The translations under genes were made by a program, and so were the position numbers. The notes under the pieces were generated by a model that ran no database searches, was not told the DNA's origin, and saw only the letters and a program-made list of their open reading frames with translations. This document shows, in pieces, positions 24,305-31,148 of a stretch of 38,175 bases of DNA (positions within the stretch are counted from its first letter, which is position 1; each line of letters starts with the position of its first letter). The DNA lies in NCBI RefSeq assembly GCF_002920635.1, contig NZ_PQSR01000072.1, forward strand, positions 1-38,175, written 5' to 3'. This DNA is from Streptomyces sp. Ru72. GTDB taxonomy: Bacteria > Actinomycetota > Actinomycetes > Streptomycetales > Streptomycetaceae.

Positions 24305-25228
24305 ATGCGGAGCCGGTTCCAGAGTGATCGGCGGCTGACCGTCCGGATGACGGTCACGCTGTTCCTGCTCGGATTGCTGTACGTGGCGTTCGTCGCCGCG
24401 TTGATCGCGTTGCTGAAGTCCTGGGTGCTGGTCGTCGTGATCGCGGCGGCGGCACTGGGCGCGCAGTACTGGTTCTCGGACCGGATCGCGCTGTACGCCA
24501 TGCACGGGCGGATCGTGGAGCGCGAGGAGTACCCGCAGCTGCACGGTGTGGTGGATCGGCTGTGCGCCGTGGCAGACATGCCGAAGCCGCTCGTCGCCGT
24601 CTCCGGTCTGGACATGCCGAACGCCTTCGCGACCGGCCGCAACCCCGATCACGCCGTGCTGTGCGTGACCACCGGGCTGCTCAGGCGGCTGGAGCCCGAG
24701 GAGCTGGAGGGTGTGCTCGCGCACGAGCTGTCGCACGTGGCGCACAAGGACGTCGCCGTGATCACCGTGGCGTCGTTCCTCGGGGTGATCGCCGGGCTGG
24801 TGGTCCGGTTCGCGTTCTACTCGGAGCTGTTCGGCGGGCGGGGCCGGAAGGACCAGAACACGATCGCCGTCTTCGGCGCCGTCATGGGGATCTCGGCGCT
24901 CGTCTACGCGATCAGCTTCCTGCTGATCCGGGCCCTGTCCCGGTACCGGGAGCTGGCCGCGGACCGCGCCGCCGCGCACCTGACGGGGCGGCCCTCGGCG
25001 CTGGCGTCCGCACTGACCAAGGTCACCGGGGACATCGCCCGCATCCCGACGCAGGACCTGCGGACGGCCCAGGCGTTCAACGCCTTCTACTTCACCCCCG
25101 CCCTCGGTGCCGACCCGGGCATCTCCCGTCTGTTCTCCACGCACCCGACCCTGGAGCAACGGCTCGAGCAGCTCGCCCGTATCTCCGCGGAGCTCGGCGA
25201 GGCGGCGGCGCCGGGAAAGGCGGGCTGA
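24305..25228 (+). CDS. htpX: M48 membrane metalloprotease HtpX
   Basis: HtpX degrades misfolded membrane proteins in the cytoplasmic membrane. The 307-residue protein has two N-terminal transmembrane helices (about 14-55), the zinc motif HELSH at residues 140-144, the third ligand Glu216 (YRELAADRAA) and two further hydrophobic segments between them. The C-terminal STHPTLEQRLEQL is the usual family ending. It is followed after 6 nt by pspAB, a gene pair widely kept in actinobacteria and tied to the PspA envelope-stress response. A palindrome and a 10-bp tandem repeat lie upstream. Confidence 0.94.
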   Translation: MRSRFQSDRRLTVRMTVTLFLLGLLYVAFVAALIALLKSWVLVVVIAAAALGAQYWFSDRIALYAMHGRIVEREEYPQLHGVVDRLCAVADMPKPLVAVSGLDMPNAFATGRNPDHAVLCVTTGLLRRLEPEELEGVLAHELSHVAHKDVAVITVASFLGVIAGLVVRFAFYSELFGGRGRKDQNTIAVFGAVMGISALVYAISFLLIRALSRYRELAADRAAAHLTGRPSALASALTKVTGDIARIPTQDLRTAQAFNAFYFTPALGADPGISRLFSTHPTLEQRLEQLARISAELGEAAAPGKAG

Positions 25229-25234
25229 GCGCCG

Positions 25235-25819
25235 ATGGGGTTCCTGGACATCCTGCTCGGCCGTACGAAGCCGGTGGCACCCGACCTCGACCAGCTGTTC
25301 GCCCTGCCGTCGGCGGCGATCACGCTCGAGGCCGCCGCCGGGTTCACCCCGACGGGAACCGGCGCGGTCTGCTTCGCCACGGTGGAGGGTGGCGCCTTCA
25401 CCCAGGCCAACCAGGAGGTCCAGGCGCTCCTCGACGCCGACACCGACCGCACCGGGCCACCCGTCGAACTGCAGCGGGACGACTACGGCTACTCGTGGCT
25501 GGTCTCCCGCCGCTCCCCCGAACAGCTGTCCGCCCTGATCAACGATCTGCACGCGGTGAACAGCGCGATGGAGGTCAACGGCTTCGGACCGCAGCTGCTG
25601 TGCTCGGTGGCCGGCTTCCAGGACACGGGCGGGCGCCGACTGGGGCTGGTCTATCTGTACAAGCGGGGCACCTTCTATCCGTTCGCGCCGCTCGCCGGAC
25701 AGGGCGAGCGGCGCGACAACGCGCTGGAGCTGCAGATCAAGGCGGCCCTCGGAAACGATCTGCGGATCGAGCAGGACCTCGGCCGGTGGTTCCCGATCTG
25801 GGGCGCGCCCGGCCTGTGA
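25235..25819 (+). CDS. pspAB: PspA-associated protein PspAB
   Basis: This 194-residue cytoplasmic protein starts MGFLDILLGRTKPVAPDLDQLFALPSA (the family opening split by its usual Arg/Lys). It has a central GTGAVCFATVEGGAF, the conserved DDYGYSWLVSRR, and ends with EQDLGRWFPIWGAPGL. The family accompanies PspA and HtpX in actinobacteria; its molecular role is not well defined. The 6-nt gap after htpX indicates one operon. The gene converges with the small membrane protein gene at 25842. Confidence 0.9.
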   Translation: MGFLDILLGRTKPVAPDLDQLFALPSAAITLEAAAGFTPTGTGAVCFATVEGGAFTQANQEVQALLDADTDRTGPPVELQRDDYGYSWLVSRRSPEQLSALINDLHAVNSAMEVNGFGPQLLCSVAGFQDTGGRRLGLVYLYKRGTFYPFAPLAGQGERRDNALELQIKAALGNDLRIEQDLGRWFPIWGAPGL

Positions 25820-25841
25820 CGCCTGCTCCTCCTCGCGCCTC

Positions 25842-26105
25842 CTACTTGCCACCCTCCTGGCGGCGGGCCTCGAAGGGGCGCTCGCGGCGGTAGCGGCGCT
25901 CCCACTTGGCCTGCTGGTCACGGCGGGCGCGGTACTCCTGGTAGCTGGCCGCCGAGGCCGGGGTCCCTCCGGTGCCCGCGGAGGACGAGCCGCGACCGTA
26001 CCGCACGTACAGGACGAACAGCGCTGTGGCGGCGAGCCACCAGATGTGGTTGCCGAATCCGAAGAGGACGAGGACGACGGTTCCGGCAAGGATGATGGTG
26101 CCCAT
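25842..26105 (-). CDS. Small membrane protein
   Basis: This 87-residue protein has two hydrophobic segments in the first 36 residues (IILAGTVVLVLFGFG, and WWLAATALFVLYV). A Ser/Gly-rich linker and a strongly basic tail (YRARRDQQAKWERRYRRER) follow. The ATG has a good ribosome site (aaggagg). The function is unknown and I do not recognise a family. The basic tail would face the cytoplasm. It converges on the htpX-pspAB operon and is divergent from the HTH_42 gene. Confidence 0.82.
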   Translation of the reverse strand: MGTIILAGTVVLVLFGFGNHIWWLAATALFVLYVRYGRGSSSAGTGGTPASAASYQEYRARRDQQAKWERRYRRERPFEARRQEGGK

Positions 26106-26246
26106 GACGCCCTCCTTCGCTTGGGTGAGTGGTTGTGCCACGGGGTTCGACGGGGTGCCGGGGATCTGTGACCCCATCGGATGTGTGTCCAGCGTAGGGA
26201 GGCGGTCACTGCGGGTGCATCTGCTTTTCGATCCGAGGGAGACGGC

Positions 26247-27437
26247 ATGGGCGGCGTTGGGCGGCACATCGGGACGGTGGAGCGGCGGGCCCGGCTCGCG
26301 GTGCGGCACCGGCTGGGCGCCGGGTCGCGGGCGGTGACGCCCGAGGAGGTCGCCGGGTCGCTGGTCGCGCTGCACGGCACCGATCCGGCCACGGTGTTCC
26401 TCGCCGTCGGGGCGCGCCTCGCGGACGCGGACAAGACCGTGGCGGAGGTCGAGCGGGCGCTGTACGAGGACCGGACGCTGGTGCGGATGCACGGCATGCG
26501 GCACACCGTGTTCGTGTTCCCGACCGAACTCGCCGCCGTGGTGCACGCGTCGACCAGCCTCGTGAACGCGGCCAAGGCCCGCGCCGCGCTGGTCAAGAAC
26601 ATGGTGTCCGGAAGCGGCGGCCGGCTGTCGGCCCAGTGGCTCGCGGAGGTCGAGGCGTCGGCGCTGGCCGCCCTGGCCCGGCGCGGTCAGGCGACCGTCA
26701 GCGAACTCACCAGGGACGAGCCTCGGTTGAAGGAGCAGTTCACCTACGGCGAGGGCAGGAGCTACGAGGCCCCGCAGACCGTGTCGTCGCGGCTGATGCG
26801 CGTCCTGGGCGCCGAGGGCCGGGTCGTCCGGGGGCGCCCGCTGGGTGCGTGGACGTCGTCGCAGTTCCGTTGGGCCATCGCCCCGCCTCATCCCGAGATG
26901 CCGCCCGCAGAGGCGCAACGGGAGCTGCTCCGGCGCTGGCTGACGGTCTGCGGGCCGGCCACGGAGACGGACCTGAAGTGGTGGACCGGCTGGAGGGTCA
27001 CGGAGGTACGCCGGGCGCTGACCGCGATCGGGGCGGTACCGGTGACGCTGGACGGCGGGGCGACGGGGTATGTGACGCCAGGCGACGAGGAACCGCCGGC
27101 GCCCGCCGAGCCGTGGGCAGCTCTGCTCCCGGGCCTCGACCCGACGGCGATGGGCTGGCAGGACCGTGACTGGTACCTGTCCCCCGAGCTGCGCCCGGCC
27201 CTGTTCGACCGCAGCGGCAACGTGGGACCGACGGTGTGGTGGGACGGCAGGGTGGTCGGGGGGTGGGCCCAGCGCCCGGACGGCGAGGTGGTGTGGCGCC
27301 TGCTGGACGGGGAGGGGTTGGGCCGGGATGCGCACGAGGCGATCGCGACGGAGGCGGCCCGACTGGGGGCGTGGCTGGCCGGCACCCGGGTGACGCCGCG
27401 CTTCCGGACACCGCTGGAGAAGGAGCTGTCGAGCTGA
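26247..27437 (+). CDS. HTH_42 (winged helix DNA-binding, AlkZ-related) protein
   Basis: This 396-residue protein has the HTH_42 plan of tandem winged helices: RRARLAVRHRLGAG near the start, a middle part with TVSELTR and QTVSSRLMRVLGAEGRVVRGRPLG, and a C-terminal GLDPTAMGWQDRDWYL, then GNVGPTVWWDGRVVGGWAQRPDG. AlkZ-type members are DNA glycosylases that unhook crosslinks using a QxQ or QxD pair. Here the equivalent position (residues 42-47) reads LHGTDP, so the same catalysis cannot be assumed. The ATG at 26247 has gagggaga upstream. It converges with a small gene that has a DNA-damage-type promoter. Confidence 0.85.
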   Translation: MGGVGRHIGTVERRARLAVRHRLGAGSRAVTPEEVAGSLVALHGTDPATVFLAVGARLADADKTVAEVERALYEDRTLVRMHGMRHTVFVFPTELAAVVHASTSLVNAAKARAALVKNMVSGSGGRLSAQWLAEVEASALAALARRGQATVSELTRDEPRLKEQFTYGEGRSYEAPQTVSSRLMRVLGAEGRVVRGRPLGAWTSSQFRWAIAPPHPEMPPAEAQRELLRRWLTVCGPATETDLKWWTGWRVTEVRRALTAIGAVPVTLDGGATGYVTPGDEEPPAPAEPWAALLPGLDPTAMGWQDRDWYLSPELRPALFDRSGNVGPTVWWDGRVVGGWAQRPDGEVVWRLLDGEGLGRDAHEAIATEAARLGAWLAGTRVTPRFRTPLEKELSS

Positions 27438-27482
27438 CTGCGGCCGGCGGCACTGGTCGGCCCGGTGGCCCCCAGCCCGTCC

Positions 27483-27547
27483 GGGGGCGAAGCCCCCAGC
27501 CGACGGCACGACAACGCCGGGTGCCCGAGAACAAGACGGCACCCGGC
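27483..27547. terminator. Paired hairpins between convergent genes
   Basis: GGGGGC-gaa-GCCCCC (27483-27497) and a 10-bp stem, GCCGGGTGCC (27516-27525) with GGCACCCGGC (27538-27547), separate the HTH_42 gene from the minus-strand gene. The second stem lies 8 nt beyond the stop of the minus-strand gene. Confidence 0.7.
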
Positions 27548-27554
27548 GCCACGT

Positions 27555-27863
27555 TCAACGGCTGTATCGCATCAGCGCCCGCACCATGTGGCACGTCGTG
27601 TCCGACGGCGGCCGTATCCCGACCCGCTCCGCCGTGCTCCGTATCGTCTCGTTGTGCGCCTGGTTCGGCACGTACACGCCCGAGTCGAGCAGGGCGATGG
27701 CGAGGCGCATCGCCTTCAGGCGCCGGTTGTGCGTGACGTACCACTCGCGCGGCCGCCCCGGCGGGAGCGGTCGCTTGGCCGTCGGTGCGTACGGCAGGTC
27801 CATCGGGACCGGTCGCCGCGCCGTCGACCGGGTCGGCTTCGGCTTGGTTGCGGCAGCGGGCAC
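27555..27863 (-). CDS. Small conserved-looking hypothetical protein with DNA-damage-type promoter
   Basis: I do not recognise this 102-residue protein. The first 45 residues are Pro/Lys/Arg-rich (KPKPTRSTARRPVP and similar). The rest looks folded and helical (REWYVTHNRRLKAMRLAIAL, then LLDSGVYVPNQAHNETIRST, then RVGIRPPSDTTCHMVRALM). The highly basic composition suits nucleic-acid contact, but no motif proves it. I start at the GTG at 27863, which sits 6 nt after aggagg. The ATG two codons upstream touches that site directly and is unlikely. About 60 nt of leader follow a promoter matching the RecA-independent DNA-damage consensus. It converges with the HTH_42 gene. Confidence 0.75.
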   Translation of the reverse strand: MPAAATKPKPTRSTARRPVPMDLPYAPTAKRPLPPGRPREWYVTHNRRLKAMRLAIALLDSGVYVPNQAHNETIRSTAERVGIRPPSDTTCHMVRALMRYSR

Positions 27864-27929
27864 AGGCATCCTCCTGTCGCGGTCAGGGAGGTGCCGGACA
27901 CCCCGGCGCCTCCCTCGAACACTGCTTCT

Positions 27930-27952
27930 ATTTTACTGCCACCCACTGACAA
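27930..27952 (-). promoter_or_regulatory. RecA-NDp/PafBC-type DNA-damage promoter
   Basis: On the minus strand the sequence reads TTGTCAGTG, 8 nt, TAAAAT. This fits the mycobacterial RecA-independent damage promoter consensus (tTGTCRgtg-N8-TAnnnT) at every conserved position, including spacing. It stands out as a patch of A/T in very G/C-rich DNA. Confidence 0.75.
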
Positions 27953-28014
27953 AAGCCCCTGGCCACAGGCCATTTGAGCCAGGTTGTGACATGGGTGAGA
28001 AGGGGTGTGTCGGC

Positions 28015-28020
28015 TACCGT
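28015..28020 (+). promoter_or_regulatory. -10 for a leaderless ArsC/Spx-like transcript
   Basis: TACCGT ends 7 nt before the ATG at 28028. No ribosome site lies between, so transcription probably begins at the start codon. Confidence 0.5.
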
Positions 28021-28027
28021 GTGGGGC

Positions 28028-28387
28028 ATGGAGATCTGGATCAACCCGGCCTGCTCGAAGTGCCGCAGCGCCCTCACCCTGCTCGACGCCGAGGGCGCCG
28101 ACTACACCGTGCGCCGCTACCTGGAGGACGTGCCGACCGAGGACGAGATGCGCGAGGTCCTCGACCGGCTGAACCTCGAACCCTGGGACATCACGCGCAC
28201 CCAGGAGGCCGACGCCAAGGAACTGGGCATGAAGGACTGGCCGAGAAACGCCGCGTCGCGCGACCGCTGGGTGCGGGCGCTCGCCGAGCATCCGCGGCTC
28301 ATCCAGCGGCCGATCATCACCGCGGACGACGGTACGGCCGTGGTCGGGCGCACCGAGGAGGCCGTACGGGACGCCCTGTCCCGCTGA
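28028..28387 (+). CDS. ArsC/Spx-family thioredoxin-fold protein
   Basis: This 119-residue protein has the ArsC/Spx fold: INPACSKCRSALTLL with Cys9 and Cys12, a RRYLEDVPTEDEMREVLDRL helix region and the closing QRPIITADDGTAVVGRTEEAV, which contains the conserved Arg-Pro. Arsenate reductases of this family use the first Cys, whereas the CxxC pair resembles Spx-type redox switches. No arsenic genes are nearby, so a redox or general reductase role is as likely. The start is leaderless by inspection. The gene is divergent from the damage-promoter gene, with starts 164 nt apart. Confidence 0.88.
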   Translation: MEIWINPACSKCRSALTLLDAEGADYTVRRYLEDVPTEDEMREVLDRLNLEPWDITRTQEADAKELGMKDWPRNAASRDRWVRALAEHPRLIQRPIITADDGTAVVGRTEEAVRDALSR

Positions 28388-28523
28388 CACCGACTCCCCT
28401 GTGACCTACGTTACTTCGCTGACTCCTGTAAACCGCTGAGTAACTCCGTTCGGTATCTCGTACATAGCGGCGTACCTATCGCGTCCGGTCGCCGGTGACG
28501 GCGGCCGGGGACAGGAGGCGCGC

Positions 28524-29228
28524 ATGTCGCGTAGGAGAACCCTCAGTCCCAAGAAGAAGATCGCCCTGGCGGTCACCGCGGCCGCCGTGGCCGGCAGTGG
28601 GGCCTTCGCCCTCGCCGCCACGTCGAACGCGGCGAACGTGCAGAACGCGTCGACCTCGACGGTCTGTCAGGGCCTGGCCACCGCGCTCGGCAACAACGAG
28701 TCGTTCATCGCCGCGCAGAAGGCCAACCCGGACGCCCAGTCGGCGGCACGGATCGCCAACCGCGAGGCGGTCGTCGCCGAGATCAAGCGCAAGCAGGAGG
28801 CGTCCGGCTGCCAGGTCGGGGAGTCGGTAGAGGCGGGTGGATCGGGATCGGCGCAGTCCGGCGGCGCCGCGCAGGCCGGGGGGTCGGCTCAGGACCCCCA
28901 GGCCTCGCAGGCCGCCACCACCGCGCCCGCCACGACCGCGCCCGCGAACGACACGGGAGGCGCCGGCACCGCTGCTTCGGGCCAGCAGGTCTGCAAGGGC
29001 TCCACGGTGACGCTCTCCGGCGAGGGCGGCGCCCCGGCCGCGTCCAGCAACCAGTTCCCGGCGGGAACGACCCTGAAGGTCACCAACCTGGACAACAACA
29101 AGTCCACGACGGTGAAGGTCACCTCCGTGTCCGGTAGTTGTGTGCTGCTCAACAACGCCGCCTTCGAACAGGTCCGTGAACCCGGCAAGTTCCTGATCCG
29201 CCGTGCCCTGATCGAGAAGGTGGGGTGA
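28524..29228 (+). CDS. Secreted RlpA-like (double-psi beta-barrel) protein
   Basis: This 234-residue exported protein has a basic N-terminus and hydrophobic signal at about residues 11-37 (IALAVTAAAVAGSGAFALA). Next come a helical segment bounded by Cys48 and Cys96, a Ser/Gly/Ala/Thr/Pro-rich linker (100-150), and a C-terminal domain (about 152-234) with Cys157 and Cys206. The C-terminal FPAGTTLKVTNLDNNKSTTV closely resembles the RlpA hallmark (fG-T-v-VTNLdNgksv-V). The catalytic Asp of lytic RlpA domains seems absent: the equivalent stretch reads SCVLLNNAAFEQV. It may therefore bind glycan rather than cut it. The ribosome site is acaggagg. The modular plan resembles the DUF1996 protein at 34978. 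Confidence 0.78.
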   Translation: MSRRRTLSPKKKIALAVTAAAVAGSGAFALAATSNAANVQNASTSTVCQGLATALGNNESFIAAQKANPDAQSAARIANREAVVAEIKRKQEASGCQVGESVEAGGSGSAQSGGAAQAGGSAQDPQASQAATTAPATTAPANDTGGAGTAASGQQVCKGSTVTLSGEGGAPAASSNQFPAGTTLKVTNLDNNKSTTVKVTSVSGSCVLLNNAAFEQVREPGKFLIRRALIEKVG

Positions 29229-29422
29229 GGCCGGCCGGTCAGTGACTCCGGGAGGCGGCACGTCACGTGGCACGGTCCCGCTGTTCGCGGCCACGAGCAG
29301 CAGGACCGGCGCGGGCGAGCGCAAGCGCGGCGGCGCTCGGACGCGGGCCCGTGACCGGTTCCGGGTCGGGAAGCCGACGGTCGCCTCCTGGAGCCGCGCC
29401 TGCTCCGCGTGGAGCGGGCGCT

Positions 29423-29459
29423 GAGGTCGGCCACCGTACAGGGGGCGGTGGCCGGCCTC
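29423..29459 (+). terminator. Terminator upstream of glnII
   Basis: A 14-bp inverted repeat (29423-29436 with 29446-29459, one wobble pair) has a 9-nt loop. It is placed about 195 nt after the RlpA-like stop. Confidence 0.75.
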
Positions 29460-29578
29460 ATGTGTGCTGAGCCTCGGCTCGGCGAAGAGGCCGTTGGCGC
29501 ACTCGCCAGGGGACGGCGGCGTACGTGCCGCAAGGGGACGGACCGGTCACCGTGTGATTCCCGGCACGGGAGCCCCCG

Positions 29579-29616
29579 GTAACACGGGGTTCACATCAGA
29601 GCAATGGTCGGGAAAT
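29579..29616 (+). promoter_or_regulatory. GlnR-type box upstream of glnII
   Basis: The half-sites are GTAAC (29579-29583), TTCAC (29590-29594), GCAAT (29601-29605) and GAAAT (29612-29616), all 6 nt apart. The spacing is identical to the glnA box but the middle sites are weaker. It lies about 125 nt before the ATG. Confidence 0.75.
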
Positions 29617-29739
29617 CGCCCGTTGACATGCTGCCGGGCATCACCCGGCGCCCCACTGCCGCAGCGCCGCGCACCCGCACGACCTCTGCGACTGCACTGT
29701 CGACCACGCAGTCGAGACCTCCCCCGAAGGATGTGGCCC

Positions 29740-30768
29740 ATGGCCTTCAAGGCTGAGTACATCTGGATCGACGGCACCCAGCCGACCGCCAAGCTCCGTT
29801 CCAAGACGAAGATCCTGGCCGACGACGCCAAGGGCAAGGAGCTTCCGATCTGGGGCTTCGACGGGTCCTCCACGAACCAGGCCGAGGGCCACTCCTCGGA
29901 CTGCGTGCTCAAGCCGGTCTTCTCCTGTCCCGACCCGATCCGCGGCGGCGACGACGTCCTGGTGCTGTGCGAGGTCCTCGACACGGACATGACCCCGCAC
30001 CCGTCCAACACCCGCGCCGCGCTGGCCGAGGTGGCCGAGAAGTTCGCCGCCCAGGAGCCGATCTTCGGCATCGAGCAGGAGTACACCTTCTTCGACGGCT
30101 CCCGTCCGCTCGGCTTCCCGGAGGGCGGCTTCCCGGCTCCGCAGGGCGGCTACTACTGCGGTGTCGGCGCCGACGAGATCTTCGGCCGTGAGGTCGTCGA
30201 GGCGCACCTGGACAACTGCCTGAAGGCGGGCCTCGGCATCTCCGGCATCAACGCCGAGGTCATGCCCGGCCAGTGGGAGTTCCAGGTCGGCCCGCTCTCC
30301 CCGCTCGAGGTCGCCGACCAGCTCTGGGTGGCGCGCTGGCTGCTGTACCGCACCGCCGAGGACTTCGGCATCTCCGCGACCCTGGACCCGAAGCCGGTCA
30401 AGGGCGACTGGAACGGCGCCGGCGCGCACACCAACTTCTCGACCAAGGCGATGCGCGAGGGCTACGACGCGATCATCACCGCCTGCGAGGCGCTCGGTGA
30501 GGGCTCCAAGCCGCTCGACCACGTCAAGAACTACGGCGTCGGCGTCGAGGACCGCCTCACCGGTCTGCACGAGACCGCCCCGTGGAACGAGTACTCGTAC
30601 GGCGTCTCCAACCGCGGCGCCTCGGTCCGTATCCCGTGGCAGGTCGAGAAGGACGGCAAGGGCTACATCGAGGACCGCCGTCCGAACGCCAACGTCGACC
30701 CCTACCTGGTGACCCGCCTCATCGTCGACACCTGCTGCACGGCGCTGGAGAAGGCCGGCCAGGTCTGA
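29740..30768 (+). CDS. glnII: Glutamine synthetase type II (eukaryotic-like)
   Basis: This 342-residue cytoplasmic enzyme is of the short GSII class. It has the MAFKAEYIWIDGT opening, LPIWGFDGSSTNQAEGHSSD (ATP and ammonia site), a glutamate segment FGIEQEYTFFDGSRPLGFP, and GDWNGAGAHTNFSTKAMRE. It lacks the adenylylation loop of type I enzymes, so control should be transcriptional, consistent with the GlnR box. I chose ATG 29740 because gaagga lies 8 nt upstream; an ATG three codons earlier overlaps the ribosome site. Carrying both glnA and glnII is typical of streptomycetes. A strong hairpin terminator follows. Confidence 0.97.
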   Translation: MAFKAEYIWIDGTQPTAKLRSKTKILADDAKGKELPIWGFDGSSTNQAEGHSSDCVLKPVFSCPDPIRGGDDVLVLCEVLDTDMTPHPSNTRAALAEVAEKFAAQEPIFGIEQEYTFFDGSRPLGFPEGGFPAPQGGYYCGVGADEIFGREVVEAHLDNCLKAGLGISGINAEVMPGQWEFQVGPLSPLEVADQLWVARWLLYRTAEDFGISATLDPKPVKGDWNGAGAHTNFSTKAMREGYDAIITACEALGEGSKPLDHVKNYGVGVEDRLTGLHETAPWNEYSYGVSNRGASVRIPWQVEKDGKGYIEDRRPNANVDPYLVTRLIVDTCCTALEKAGQV

Positions 30769-30787
30769 TCCGCTCCACACAGCTCCC

Positions 30788-30822
30788 GGAAGGGGCGTCC
30801 GCGTCGTGCGGGCGCCCCTTCC
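30788..30822 (+). terminator. Terminator after glnII
   Basis: A 15-bp stem (30788-30802 with 30808-30822, one wobble pair) has the loop gtcgt and begins 19 nt after the glnII stop. Confidence 0.85.
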
Positions 30823-30917
30823 GCGCGTCGGGGGCACGTGGACACGCCCGGAAAAAGAGCGTCCAAGCAGTGAGAGGAGGCTCCTGTCACGGGCGTGTGT
30901 CTGCTTCAATGAGAACC

Positions 30918-31040
30918 ATGGCCAGCTTCCAGAAGTTCAGCGCGACGGGTCGCCGTGACCTCGAGCCCTTCTGGCCTTCCCGTCAGCACCACGACTTCGA
31001 CCGGGTGTGTTGTCGCGCGGACACCGCGCGGGCCCTGTAG
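30918..31040 (+). CDS. Leader-peptide-like 40-residue ORF
   Basis: This short ORF starts MASFQKFSATGRRDLEPF and ends SRQHHDFDRVCCRADTARAL. The last part resembles the streptomycete putative leader peptide pattern SRRHvDLxRV..C, which precedes sulfur and other genes. Two successive Cys codons are the rare TGT. TTCAAT (30905-30910) ends 7 nt before the ATG, implying a leaderless transcript; an ATG three codons upstream is in frame. Third positions are strongly G/C, so translation is plausible. The winged-helix gene starts 108 nt after its stop. Whether it regulates that gene by Cys-dependent attenuation is inference, and I see no clear terminator/antiterminator pair. Confidence 0.6.
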   Translation: MASFQKFSATGRRDLEPFWPSRQHHDFDRVCCRADTARAL

Positions 31041-31148
31041 AGCCGTACACCCGGCAGCCGTACCGGCACAGCCGTCCTTGCGGCCTTCGGCCAGCGCGCA
31101 CGACGTACGTCCCCCGACGAACTCCTCGCGCGAAAGAGCTGACCTCTC

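Larger units (their letters stand above)
29229..29739 (+). other. Intergenic region before glnII
   Basis: This region holds no confident gene. A 60-codon frame from GTG 29242 to TGA 29424 has about 88% G/C at third positions, is Arg-rich, and lacks a recognisable ribosome site or family. A strong hairpin (29423-29459) begins at its stop, which could mean the frame is real or that the hairpin ends the RlpA-like transcript. The GlnR-type box of glnII is at 29579-29616. Confidence 0.5.

Noticed and set aside
24275..26602. 775-codon minus-strand frame over htpX-pspAB
   Set aside because: It is antisense to two clear families and has no start signals.
28400..28450. TTACT...AGTAA inverted repeat upstream of the RlpA-like gene as an operator
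   Set aside because: The arms are only 5 bp and no regulator is adjacent; the match could be chance.
29242..29424. 60-codon frame before glnII
   Set aside because: The third-position bias is coding-like and a hairpin follows its stop, but there is no ribosome site or recognisable family, and other frames there also have high G/C bias. It is kept only as a note in the intergenic entry.
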